Assembly: GCA_947623915.1 (NCBI GenBank)
Contig: CANQIB010000003.1
Location: forward strand, 124,001-188,000
DNA: 64,000 nucleotides
Source: an uncultured Ruminiclostridium sp.
Lineage (GTDB): Bacteria > Bacillota > Clostridia > Oscillospirales > Ruminococcaceae
Reading direction: 5' to 3'
The first letter of the stretch is position 1; each line of letters opens with the position of its first letter. Made by a program: the position numbers and the translations under genes. This document shows positions 42,438 to 49,703 of this stretch, piece by piece. Under the pieces are notes generated by a model. It saw only the letters and a program-made list of their open reading frames with translations, made no database searches and was not told the origin of the DNA.

Positions 42438-42466
42438 ATTATATAAAAAAAACGCCGTCTTGTCAA
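42438..42466 (-). promoter_or_regulatory. promoter of the M42-GNAT-PLP-yicC operon
   Basis: Minus strand TTGACA (42466-42461), 17-base spacer, TATAAT (42443-42438). Confidence 0.82.
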
Positions 42467-42496
42467 CGGTAAAACCCTGCGAAACTCCCCGCATGA

Positions 42497-42541
42497 AAAA
42501 GAAAACCGCCGCAAACCGATAATGCGGAGGTTTTCAAAACG
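42497..42541 (-). terminator. terminator of pgsA
   Basis: Minus strand AAAACCTCCGCA - loop - TGCGGCGGTTTT then CTTTTTC, shortly after the pgsA stop codon. Confidence 0.75.
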
Positions 42542-42558
42542 TTTTCGCTAACGTATAT

Positions 42559-43170
42559 TTACGCCTTTTCGGCGGCGTCCTTTTCGTTCTTTTTCTTTTT
42601 AACGCTGTCGCTGTGTATCCACATTTTTATAAGCACCATGGCATACAGCACGCCCGAAAGCGCCAGCGCTCCCGCGCATACCAGTATCAGCACGGCGGTC
42701 TGTATCTCGCCCGTACCGAAAAATCCGGGGAAGAAGAGTATAAGTATCACCGCCACATATATTATCGCGGTGCATACCTTGCCGTACCAGTTAGCGCCTT
42801 GCAGCTTGGTGTTTTTCTTTTTTAGCAGCACCAGCCCCATTATTCCCATAAAGCCGTCTTTCATCGCCCACAGCGCGACCAGCAGCCACATCAGCGGGTG
42901 ACGTATCGCCAAGCATAAAAACAGCGTGCCTTGCGTCAGCTTATCCGCGAGCGGGTCGAGAAATTTGCCGAGCTCGGTTATCATGTTGAACTTTCTCGCT
43001 ATCGCTCCGTCCAGAAAATCGGTAATGCCGGAGATGACCACTATGATCGCGGCAAAGTAATATTCACCGTTACTGCCCGCGGTAAGATATACCCATGCAA
43101 ATATCGGTATCAGCACCAGTCGTATAATACTGAGTATGTTGGGAATGGAAAAAATCTCTTTCTTATTCAC
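42559..43170 (-). CDS. pgsA: CDP-diacylglycerol-glycerol-3-phosphate 3-phosphatidyltransferase
   Basis: 203 residues. The CDP-alcohol phosphotransferase motif, with pattern DG(x2)AR(x8)G(x3)D(x3)D, is present as DGAIARKFNMITELGKFLDP. It makes phosphatidylglycerol phosphate from CDP-diacylglycerol. About five membrane segments; the C-terminal tail is Lys/Glu-rich. N-terminus SIPNILSIIRL is typical of PgsA. Single gene between terminators. Confidence 0.9.
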   Translation of the reverse strand: MNKKEIFSIPNILSIIRLVLIPIFAWVYLTAGSNGEYYFAAIIVVISGITDFLDGAIARKFNMITELGKFLDPLADKLTQGTLFLCLAIRHPLMWLLVALWAMKDGFMGIMGLVLLKKKNTKLQGANWYGKVCTAIIYVAVILILFFPGFFGTGEIQTAVLILVCAGALALSGVLYAMVLIKMWIHSDSVKKKKNEKDAAEKA

Positions 43171-43348
43171 ACCCGCACCTCCATTCGGCCATAATTCTGC
43201 TCTACAGCCCTCAGACAGATATATTATACTATAATACGGTCAAAAAATCTATGCCAAAAAAAGATTTTTGTCTAATTTCACCAAATAAATGTTTTTACAG
43301 TAAATAAAGTTATATTTTTGCTGAAAATCAAAGTATTTCGCCGTCGTT

Positions 43349-43705
43349 TCAGCGCCTGTTTTCGGCAATTTTATCAAAATCCGTCTGAGTGTCGGTTATT
43401 TTGTAATAAACGGTGTACAACTCCTGCACCGAATTTTCCAGATAATAGTAATGTCCGATATACGGTATAAGCAGTACCAACAGCAGCGCAGACAGCGCGA
43501 GGAACGAAACGTTTATCCCGATAAGCAGCAGCGACATCAAAAACATTATCGCAAAGCCTATCGTAACTATGAGATGTATAAGCCTTTCATGCTGGTAAAA
43601 ACCTATTCGCAACAAAAGCTGCCGTGCAAGCTCGTCTCTGTCCGCGTCAGGCTCGGCGGATTTTTGAAGTATATACGACTTGTATTCCTTTATCTCTTTT
43701 TTCAT
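43349..43705 (-). CDS. small membrane protein of unknown function
   Basis: 118 residues from ATG 43705 (SD GGAGGCGG). A charged, probably helical N-terminus (about 1-40, KEIKEYKSYILQKSAE) precedes two adjacent membrane segments (about 43-62 and 66-84) and a charged C-terminal helix. It stands alone on the minus strand between pgsA and the cysK terminator. I do not recognise a family with confidence. Confidence 0.65.
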   Translation of the reverse strand: MKKEIKEYKSYILQKSAEPDADRDELARQLLLRIGFYQHERLIHLIVTIGFAIMFLMSLLLIGINVSFLALSALLLVLLIPYIGHYYYLENSVQELYTVYYKITDTQTDFDKIAENRR

Positions 43706-43783
43706 CTTACCGCCTCCCCCGCATTTTCCGTTATTGAAATATTTTAGCACAACGCCGCCCGATAGTCAAGAGAATAATTAAAA

Positions 43784-43812
43784 AATTACCGGAGCAGTAG
43801 CTCCGGTAAAAA
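43784..43812 (-). terminator. terminator of cysK
   Basis: Minus strand ACCGGAGC - TACT - GCTCCGGT then AATTTTTTAATT. Confidence 0.85.
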
Positions 43813-43830
43813 GGTATTTATATACGGGGG

Positions 43831-44760
43831 TCAGTCCGCAAACATGGGAGTGGAAAGATACCGCTCGCCGGTATCCGGCAGCAGCGCAACTATCAGCTTT
43901 CCCTTATTTTCGGGACGCGCCGCAAGCTGAGCCGCCGCCCAGACGGCCGCAGCCGAGGTTATCCCGACCAGCAGACCCTCGCCGCGTGCAAGCTCTCTGC
44001 CGGTGGCAAAAGCGTCCTCGTGCTCCACGGTGATTATCTCATCGTATATCTTAGTATTAAGCGTATCCGGCACGAATCCCGCGCCTATGCCCTGCAGCTT
44101 GTGCGGACCTGCCACGCCCTTTGACAGCACGGGAGAACCGGCAGGCTCTACCGCCACTACCTTTACGTCGGGATTTTTGCTTTTAAGATACTCGCCCACG
44201 CCGGAAACAGTACCGCCCGTACCTACTCCCGCTACAAATATATCTACCTTGCCATCGGTGTCGTTCCATATTTCGGGGCCGGTAGACGCAAAATGTGCGG
44301 CGGGATTTGCGGGGTTGGTGAACTGACCGGGTATAAAACTGTCGGGTATCTCATCGGCAAGCTGCTGCGCTTTTTCGATAGCGCCTTTCATGCCCTTAGA
44401 GCCGTCGGTAAGCACCAGCTCCGCTCCGTAAGCCTTGAGCAGATTACGGCGCTCAACACTCATGGTGTCCGGCATGGTAAGTATTATCCTGTAACCTCTC
44501 GAAGCTGCCACGGCGGAAAGCCCTATTCCGGTATTTCCGCTGGTAGGCTCGATTATCACGCTGCCCTTTTTCAAAGCTCCTTTTGCCTCGGCGTCGTCTA
44601 TCATCGCCTTGGCTATCCTGTCCTTTACGCTGCCCGCGGGATTGAAATATTCCAGCTTGCCGTAAATTTCGGCGCCCAGCCCGTTTTCCCGTGTGTAGTT
44701 TGTCAGCTTCATAAGCGGTGTGCCGCCTATAAGATCGGTTATTTTTTCATATACCTTCAT
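43831..44760 (-). CDS. cysK: cysteine synthase A (O-acetylserine sulfhydrylase)
   Basis: 309 residues, standard length. PLP lysine in [12 protein letters not shown] (about 42-53); substrate loop [11 protein letters not shown]; phosphate-binding [13 protein letters not shown]. It makes cysteine from O-acetylserine and sulfide. Single gene with its own promoter and terminator and an 18-base palindrome in the leader, a likely sulfur-responsive operator. Confidence 0.94.
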   Translation of the reverse strand: MKVYEKITDLIGGTPLMKLTNYTRENGLGAEIYGKLEYFNPAGSVKDRIAKAMIDDAEAKGALKKGSVIIEPTSGNTGIGLSAVAASRGYRIILTMPDTMSVERRNLLKAYGAELVLTDGSKGMKGAIEKAQQLADEIPDSFIPGQFTNPANPAAHFASTGPEIWNDTDGKVDIFVAGVGTGGTVSGVGEYLKSKNPDVKVVAVEPAGSPVLSKGVAGPHKLQGIGAGFVPDTLNTKIYDEIITVEHEDAFATGRELARGEGLLVGITSAAAVWAAAQLAARPENKGKLIVALLPDTGERYLSTPMFAD

Positions 44761-44798
44761 AACGTTTTCTCCTTTCCGCTTGTTCGGCGGGAATTTTC

Positions 44799-44816
44799 TA
44801 AGTTTAATTAAACTTA
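44799..44816 (-). promoter_or_regulatory. perfect 18-bp palindrome in the cysK leader
   Basis: TAAGTTTAATTAAACTTA, self-complementary, roughly 8-25 bases after the predicted start point. Candidate operator for a sulfur regulator. Confidence 0.5.
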
Positions 44817-44830
44817 TCGGTTATGTAGGT

Positions 44831-44859
44831 ATTATACCACCGCTTTTTTGATTTGTCAA
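44831..44859 (-). promoter_or_regulatory. promoter of cysK
   Basis: Minus strand TTGACA (44859-44854), 17-base spacer, TATAAT (44836-44831). Between here and 45126 I see no gene and no clear structure. Confidence 0.82.
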
Positions 44860-45126
44860 TATTAAATTTGAATTTTTTAGTAAAATTTACGCTCCGCATG
44901 AGCTTTTATCGTTCGGCGGCGGGCGGAAAGCAAAAATACGCATAATATATTCAAAAAACGTCCCGCACAACAACTGTGAACACCTAAACCGATGCGGCGA
45001 GTGCGTTAATATCCGAACCACGGCCTGATCTCTCAAGCTCGGCGAAAGGGATCGTTTTTTACCGTCTTTGTAATTAAACGTGAACGCAATCCTATCGTCA
45101 TAGATGAAAATCGTATTACCTATTAC

Positions 45127-45155
45127 TTGACAATCGGCAGAAAATATGATATGCT
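45127..45155 (+). promoter_or_regulatory. promoter of the leader-peptide/ATPase unit
   Basis: TTGACA (45127-45132), 17-base spacer, TATGCT (45150-45155). Confidence 0.7.
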
Positions 45156-45200
45156 GTTAATGTAATCAGAGTTCAAATTCAGCCAAAGGAGGCGATCATT

Positions 45201-45254
45201 ATGATGAACATTTATATTTATCGGATGTCATATGTATCGCCTGCGGTAAGCTGA
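45201..45254 (+). CDS. 17-residue leader peptide
   Basis: MMNIYIYRMSYVSPAVS, with a strong AAAGGAGGCG ribosome site. The codons for Arg8-Ser10 contain ATCGGATGT (45220-45228), exactly complementary to ACATCCGAT (45281-45289) in the first arm of the terminator just downstream. This is the layout of translational attenuators: ribosome position on the peptide decides whether the terminator forms. The peptide is rich in Ile, Tyr and Met and resembles stall peptides of ribosome-targeting antibiotic resistance genes in style, without a specific match known to me. Confidence 0.65.
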   Translation: MMNIYIYRMSYVSPAVS

Positions 45255-45279
45255 ACGCAAGGCTTATATAGTTTTGATG

Positions 45280-45306
45280 CACATCCGATCACGGGTGTGT
45301 TTTTTT
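45280..45306 (+). terminator. attenuator terminator after the leader peptide
   Basis: CACATCC - loop - GGGTGTG stem of seven pairs followed by T7. Confidence 0.75.
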
Positions 45307-45348
45307 GTTGGCCTAATTATTTTTACTTTAGCAGATGTGTTTTCTCGT

Positions 45349-45370
45349 GCACCCGTAGGGGTGCTTTTTG
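45349..45370 (+). terminator. second terminator upstream of the ATPase
   Basis: GCACCC - GTAG - GGGTGC followed by TTTTTG. Two terminators in series separate promoter and gene. Confidence 0.65.
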
Positions 45371-45435
45371 TTTTTTGGAAGGCGCTCAAATAGGAGTCGA
45401 ACGGAAAATACAGGAAATCGAAAGGAGAATTTTTT

Positions 45436-45504
45436 ATGATGACCGTAATCACGACACTTTTGAAAAATGAAAGAGGGGATTTCCATGAAGAGATTAAAAA
45501 GTAA
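45436..45504 (+). CDS. 22-residue ORF overlapping the ATPase start
   Basis: MMTVITTLLKNERGDF plus six residues, preceded by AAAGGAGA; its stop lies 17 bases inside the ATPase gene in another frame. It may couple or restrain translation of the ATPase. The strong ribosome site is the main support; conservation has not been tested. Confidence 0.4.
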   Translation: MMTVITTLLKNERGDFHEEIKK

Positions 45505-47287
45505 ACTATTATCAATGAAGTCTGACACAACCACATATAGCGCGATGTATGAAGGCAGTATGACCGTTATACCCGCATCATCAATGCCGCCGTATATCGA
45601 CTACAGCTCGACTTATTACAATCAAAACATTGGATTTGATATATCCGTGACACACAAGCTCGCACAGGATAAGCCGACCGTGGTGATCAGTATCCCCTGC
45701 GCCACGCTTGGAATCGATATTCCCGACAAATCCACCGAAAGCGCAGAAGCGGACTTTTGCCTCCGCGCAATCAAAAAATATATTGATGAACTGAACGCAG
45801 AACTATATAATCGCAGTCGCCCTGATAACGAAAACGGAAGGTATTATCTGTGTGTTCCGGGTGGAGAAATCATAAAAAGAAATACAGCGTATTTTACGTT
45901 GTGTCCGCAAAAGGATTACACAAACGGTTCAGGTGATACCGTATATCTTTTGGACGATGAAGAATCTCGTCCGCCGCTGATGTGTCTTTGTATTCGCATT
46001 CAAGTACAGCTGCCAAAAAAGAAACTTCGCAAAGCCGTTCAAATGTTGTGCCGCGATCTTCCCGATGCGATTGATCGTTTTGTTTTAGATTTTGATATTG
46101 AGGGTCTGAAAAAAGCGGCCGAACTTGCCAAAAAGCAGTCAGCTATCAGAGAATGGCTGAAAAACAGTAACTATTGCGCCTTTTTAGCCAATGGCAGTAT
46201 CCTTCCTCGCGCCAAGGGAACAGACCTGCCAATGCTTAACGCTATTCCTTTCAGATCCACTCCGGATGACGAGATCGAGATTTGCGGTGTGCGTGGCATG
46301 GGGATCAAAAAGGGCGTCACCGTCATTACAGGTGGTGGCTATTCCGGAAAATCCACGCTGCTCAATGCTATTTCTTCAGGTATCTATGACCATGCCATCG
46401 GTGACGGACGTGAGCTTTGTATCACAGATGAAAGTGCTGTCACTATCTCCGCAGAGGACGGCCGAAGCGTAAAGCACGTCAACGTTTCTCCATTTATCAA
46501 ATGGCTGCCGGGAGGCGACACAAGTGATTTCTCAACCGATCACGCATCAGGATCGACCTCGCAAGCGGCGAACATTATGGAGGCTGTTGACTGTAACGCT
46601 AAACTATTGCTCATTGATGAGGACAAAAGCGCCACTAACTTTATGATCTGTGATCGTATGATGAAAGCGCTAATCGAAAAGGAGCCTATTACGCCCTTTA
46701 CTGACCGTGTGAATGAACTATACAAGATACACGGTGTTTCTACCATTCTCGTAATCGGCGGCAGCGGAGAGTATCTGTCTGTTGCCGACAAAATCTACAT
46801 GATGGAGGATTATCTGATCCGCGATGTGACGGATATGGCAAAAGCCATCTGTGATTCTCAAGGCATGATCACCGAATTGCCCCCACCTGCCAGTTGGATA
46901 CAAAAGAGAACGCTTTATTCCGATCGTTTTTCAGCATATCCCGAAGGAAGCGGAACGGAAAAGCTGGAGGTGTCAGACATGGGATTTGTGATCATCGGCG
47001 ATGAAAAGATCGACGTGCGTGGACTTCATGACGTCGTTTCTACACGTCAGCTTGATGCCCTTGGCTTTATGCTGCGTTATTTGGAGGCGTCAAACAACGA
47101 AAGAAAGCTCGAAATCAAAAAGAAGATAGACGATTTGTATAGGCAGATAGACGAGGAAGGAATTGATTTTCTATATTCTTCCTTCTTTACAACCTGCGGG
47201 AGATTTCTTGATTTACCTCGTAAGCAAGAGCTGATGGCGCTCATCGATCGTATGCGAAAAATCAATATAGTAAAGAGTGGCGACTAG
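45485..47287 (+). CDS. predicted ATPase of the ABC class (COG3044 type)
   Basis: 600 residues from ATG 45485 (GAGGGG six bases upstream; an ATG six codons earlier is poorly placed). Walker A is GGGYSGKST (about 281-289), in the form GGGYxGKST diagnostic of COG3044 proteins. Downstream are GSTSQAANIMEAV and a Walker B region LLLIDEDKSATNF, then VIGGSGEY. The C-terminal ~100 residues are helical. Cellular role of this family is unknown. Codon use (ATC/ATT rather than ATA) differs from surrounding host genes, indicating transfer. Sits behind a leader peptide and two terminators. Its last bases overlap the junction with a truncated phage gene. Confidence 0.75.
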   Translation: MKRLKSKLLSMKSDTTTYSAMYEGSMTVIPASSMPPYIDYSSTYYNQNIGFDISVTHKLAQDKPTVVISIPCATLGIDIPDKSTESAEADFCLRAIKKYIDELNAELYNRSRPDNENGRYYLCVPGGEIIKRNTAYFTLCPQKDYTNGSGDTVYLLDDEESRPPLMCLCIRIQVQLPKKKLRKAVQMLCRDLPDAIDRFVLDFDIEGLKKAAELAKKQSAIREWLKNSNYCAFLANGSILPRAKGTDLPMLNAIPFRSTPDDEIEICGVRGMGIKKGVTVITGGGYSGKSTLLNAISSGIYDHAIGDGRELCITDESAVTISAEDGRSVKHVNVSPFIKWLPGGDTSDFSTDHASGSTSQAANIMEAVDCNAKLLLIDEDKSATNFMICDRMMKALIEKEPITPFTDRVNELYKIHGVSTILVIGGSGEYLSVADKIYMMEDYLIRDVTDMAKAICDSQGMITELPPPASWIQKRTLYSDRFSAYPEGSGTEKLEVSDMGFVIIGDEKIDVRGLHDVVSTRQLDALGFMLRYLEASNNERKLEIKKKIDDLYRQIDEEGIDFLYSSFFTTCGRFLDLPRKQELMALIDRMRKINIVKSGD

Positions 47288-47289
47288 GC

Positions 47290-47522
47290 AATGCTGTATC
47301 CTCGCAAATACGGGTTATGTCCTGACCCGACACCGTTCCGCCCATGCTGTAGCCCGCCTTTACCCGATAGGTTTTCCTGCCCGTTTTTTCTACCATGACG
47401 GTAAGCAGATCAATAAGCTCGGAATCGGGATACTTTGCGCTGAGTATGCGCTTTTCTTCCTTTAAAAGCTCCTCGCCGCATTCTTTCATCACCTCCGGCA
47501 ATACCTCCTCGTATAATAAAGA
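47290..47522 (-). pseudogene. gp10-like head-tail protein, 3' fragment (split by IS110)
   Basis: Minus-strand frame with EEVLPEVMKECGEELL, then KRILSAKYPDSELIDLL and KAGYSMGGTVSGQDI, matching the C-terminal style of HK97 gp10-like head closure proteins. Its upstream edge (TCTTTATTATAC) abuts the left end of the IS110 element. Rejoined to the fragment at 49085-49192 it restores one frame: SYKK-S-LLYEEV. The downstream end (about 47290) runs into the ATPase gene, so the gene is also cut there. Confidence 0.6.
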
Positions 47523-47532
47523 TGTATTCTAA

Positions 47533-47561
47533 TTGCCTATTAAAGACAAATAGGATATAAT
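47533..47561 (+). promoter_or_regulatory. promoter for the IS110 left-end RNA
   Basis: TTGCCT (47533-47538), 17-base spacer, TATAAT (47556-47561), inside the element. Confidence 0.6.
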
Positions 47562-47567
47562 ACAAGT

Positions 47568-47745
47568 ATCGGATAGAGGTCGGTGTTCACCTCCCTGGAC
47601 GAAAGTGTCCGTAAGCAAGGGTACCGCCTCTACCTTTGCGTAAGTCTACGAATAAGCTGGATGTTGTACTTCACCGTATATCAAACGAGGCTGTAGTTCG
47701 CAAAGCTCCGGAGGGTCTATCCGAAATTTTTCACGAGGTGATAAA
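47568..47745 (+). ncRNA. candidate IS110 bridge RNA
   Basis: About 175 bases between the internal promoter and the transposase, the place and length of the bridge RNA in IS621-type elements. Two large stem-loops with internal loops: TAGAGG (47574-47579) pairs with CCTCTA (47627-47632), with CGGT/ACCG, CCT/AGG and GGAC/GTCC inside; CTTTGCG (47634-47640) pairs with CGCAAAG (47699-47705). These fit a target-binding and a donor-binding loop. I could not assign guide bases to the ends with confidence. Confidence 0.6.
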
Positions 47746-47748
47746 ATC

Positions 47749-48924
47749 ATGATAATTTGCGGAATCGACATCGGTAAAAACTTTCACGAAGCCTGTTTGA
47801 TCGATGAATCAGGCAGACAGCTTTCCAAGACTCTGCGCTTTGCCAACACCACCGTTGGCGGCGCTCAGCTGCTTGAATACTTTAATCTCAACAACCCGTC
47901 CAAAGACGTAATTGTTGTTGGTATGGAAGCCACCGGCCATTACTGGCTTAGTGTTTACTGCTTCCTCTTTGACCACGGCTTTCAAGTCAATGTTATCAAT
48001 CCTTTGCAGTCTGACGCCGTAAGAAACATCTTTCTGCGAAAAACCAAGAACGACGCTAAAGACAGCTTCCTGATAGCCGAAACTATCCGCATAGGCCGCT
48101 TTACTCATACTGAATTGGCCGATGAAACTATCCTCGCCATGCGTCAGCTTTGCCGTCACAGAATGGATTTAGTGGACTACATAGCGGACCAGAAGCGCAA
48201 AATCATCGGCGTTATGGATAGGGTGTTTCCGGAATATCAGCATTTTTTCTCCGATATGTTTGGAAAAACCTCTACCGAGCTGCTCTCTCAGGCTGTAACG
48301 CCCGAAGAAGTTCTTGCTATTCCAACTGATGAACTTTCCGACCTGCTGCGAAAAGCAAGCAAAGGACGTTTCGGAGACGCAAAGGTTGAGGAAATCAGAA
48401 AAGCCGCTAAAAATTCTTTCGGCATAACTATTGCCACTTCAGCTTTTGCAATGCAGCTGCGGCAGCTTCTTGAAATGATAACCCTACTTGAAAAACAGCT
48501 TGAAGAGCTTGACTTTGAGATTGAGCAGTATCTCAATCAGCTTGACACTCCGATAACCACCTGTCCCGGCGTGGGTAAGGTTCTTGGTGCGGTAATATTG
48601 AGCGAGATCGGCGATATTGCGCGGTTTACCGAGCCAAAGAAGCTGGTGGCCTTTGTGGGCGTAGATCCGTCCGTGAAGCAGTCGGGGCAATTTGTCGGCA
48701 CTCAGAACAGAATATCTAAGCGAGGTTCACCTAACCTCCGCAGAGCCATATGGATGGCGGCGACTGTAGCAGCATTTCACGACCCGGTTTTGTCCGCTTT
48801 TTATCAAAAGAAGCGATCCGAGGGGAAACACCATAGTTCCGCAATCGGAGCTGTAGCGAGAAAACTCACGCTTATCATCTATGCGGTTTTAAGAGATAAC
48901 AAACCTTACGTTCCAAACTGCTGA
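47749..48924 (+). CDS. IS110-family transposase (DEDD recombinase)
   Basis: 391 residues. N-terminal RuvC-like DEDD domain: D7 (GIDIGK), E60 (MEATGHYW), D102 and D105 (NDAKDS). A coiled-coil middle (about 230-275) is followed by a Transposase_20 domain with TCPGVGKVLGA and the catalytic Ser region RISKRGSPNLRRA. IS110 recombinases use a structured RNA from the element to pair target and donor DNA. SD GAGGTGA precedes ATG 47749. All key residues are present, so the copy may be active. Confidence 0.93.
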   Translation: MIICGIDIGKNFHEACLIDESGRQLSKTLRFANTTVGGAQLLEYFNLNNPSKDVIVVGMEATGHYWLSVYCFLFDHGFQVNVINPLQSDAVRNIFLRKTKNDAKDSFLIAETIRIGRFTHTELADETILAMRQLCRHRMDLVDYIADQKRKIIGVMDRVFPEYQHFFSDMFGKTSTELLSQAVTPEEVLAIPTDELSDLLRKASKGRFGDAKVEEIRKAAKNSFGITIATSAFAMQLRQLLEMITLLEKQLEELDFEIEQYLNQLDTPITTCPGVGKVLGAVILSEIGDIARFTEPKKLVAFVGVDPSVKQSGQFVGTQNRISKRGSPNLRRAIWMAATVAAFHDPVLSAFYQKKRSEGKHHSSAIGAVARKLTLIIYAVLRDNKPYVPNC

Positions 48925-48931
48925 TTTTCAT

Positions 48932-49070
48932 AAATTTTCATTAACCCCATAGTCGCTCTTGAACACATTTTTTATGAGCTGTCAAGGGCGTGCGTCAGCA
49001 CGTTCATTTTACCCTTGACTGGTCATTAAAAAATGTGTTATTTATTTTTTCGGGGTTATGAAATTTTTTT
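48932..49070. repeat. long imperfect palindrome in the IS110 right end
   Basis: Nested dyads: AAATTTTCATtAACCCC (48932-48948) with GGGGTTATGAAA (from 49052), AACACATTTTTTA (48962) with TAAAAAATGTGTT (49027), GTCAAGGG (48981-48988) with CCCTTGAC (49012-49019), CGTGC with GCACG. It could act as a terminator for the transposase or as a recombination structure. Confidence 0.7.
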
Positions 49071-49084
49071 GTTTTTCCTATTGA

Positions 49085-49192
49085 CTTTTTATAGCTGGTC
49101 TTGCTTACCGCATTGTCAATACGGTTCAGCTTAGTGATAAGCCCGTTTATATCCATATCGGTCAAATCAAGTTCAAAAAAATCTCCCGTCAT
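49085..49192 (-). pseudogene. gp10-like head-tail protein, 5' fragment
   Basis: ATG 49192 with SD AAAGGAG. Thirty-six codons (MTGDFFELDLTDMD ... SYKKS) run to the IS110 right end at 49084, where the native frame is interrupted; the rest of the gene lies at 47290-47522. Confidence 0.65.
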
Positions 49193-49214
49193 GTCTGCTC
49201 CTTTCGGGCATAAG

Positions 49215-49246
49215 AAAAGCGCCTTACCGTAAAAGGTAAAACGCTT
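49215..49246 (-). terminator. recurrent phage-cassette hairpin, copy 1
   Basis: Minus strand AAGCGTTTTACC - loop - GGTAAGGCGCTT then TTCTT, just upstream of the gp10-like gene's ribosome site. Related hairpins at 52459, 53579 and 57741. Confidence 0.65.
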
Positions 49247-49261
49247 GGTTTATGAAATTGT

Positions 49262-49421
49262 TCGCAAAACGAAACCGCCTTGATTGCTCAAAGCGGTTTC
49301 TGCGATATTATGGTCATTTGGCAGGCGTGGCGTTCCCCTGCATCTCTCGGATCACTCCTGTCGGTACCATCGGCGTGTGGATGCCACGAAATTGTCCACC
49401 TCAAATGGCCTTAATTATCTT
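49262..49421 (-). ncRNA. duplicated structured RNA, copy 1
   Basis: Independent unit: promoter TTTACA (49456-49451), 17-base spacer, TATAAT (49433-49428); terminator GAAACCGC/GCGGTTTC then TTTTG. Helices: closing GGCCAUUUG/CAAAUGACC (8 of 9 paired), GUGGA/UCCAC, GGA-GUGA-UCC and GCAGG/CCUGC. Copy 2 (58668-58823) keeps these with compensatory changes. No conserved peptide frame. Family unknown to me. Confidence 0.65.
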
Positions 49422-49460
49422 ACTCATATTATATCACATCTATTCCGATTTGTAAATAAG

Positions 49461-49703
49461 TTAATTGAAAAAGGTTATGTTTACTTCTTCGCTGAGTTCT
49501 CCCAAAGGTATACCGTCTACTAAATAATTATCCAAAAGCTCCTCGGAAGTAGTGAAAGCTCGGTCTTTTGGCTCTTCGGGATATTGTTCTCCTATGTTAA
49601 TACCTCCGTTTGTCCAAGTACAAATCGTAAAATGCTTATTTTTGACATCAAACATTATATCTCCGCTGGTATCTATCAATTCAGCAAATTCCAATTTAGT
49701 CAA
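49461..49703 (-). CDS. putative immunity protein for the adjacent toxin
   Basis: 80 residues from TTG 49703 (SD GAGAGGAG). Acidic, no Cys, begins MTKLEFAELIDTSGDIMFDV. Start overlaps the end of the toxin-like gene by eight bases. Size, acidity and strict coupling to a C-terminally variable protein suggest an immunity partner; no family was recognised. Confidence 0.5.
   Translation of the reverse strand: MTKLEFAELIDTSGDIMFDVKNKHFTICTWTNGGINIGEQYPEEPKDRAFTTSEELLDNYLVDGIPLGELSEEVNITFFN

Larger units (their letters stand above)
47521..49084 (+). mobile_element. IS110-family insertion sequence
   Basis: Boundaries are deduced from the interrupted gp10-like gene. Removing 47523-49084 (or equivalently 47521-49082) leaves ...ATAATAAAGA joined to CTTTTTATAGC..., which restores the reading frame. 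A GA dinucleotide is present at both ends, matching the two-base core of IS110 recombination. No terminal inverted repeats, as expected. About 1,560 bases: 226-base left non-coding end, transposase, 160-base right end. Confidence 0.8.

Noticed and set aside
44860-45126. Possible gene or attachment site between cysK and the ATPase unit
   Set aside because: No frame with a ribosome site, no tRNA and no direct repeat matching the prophage right edge could be found by eye.
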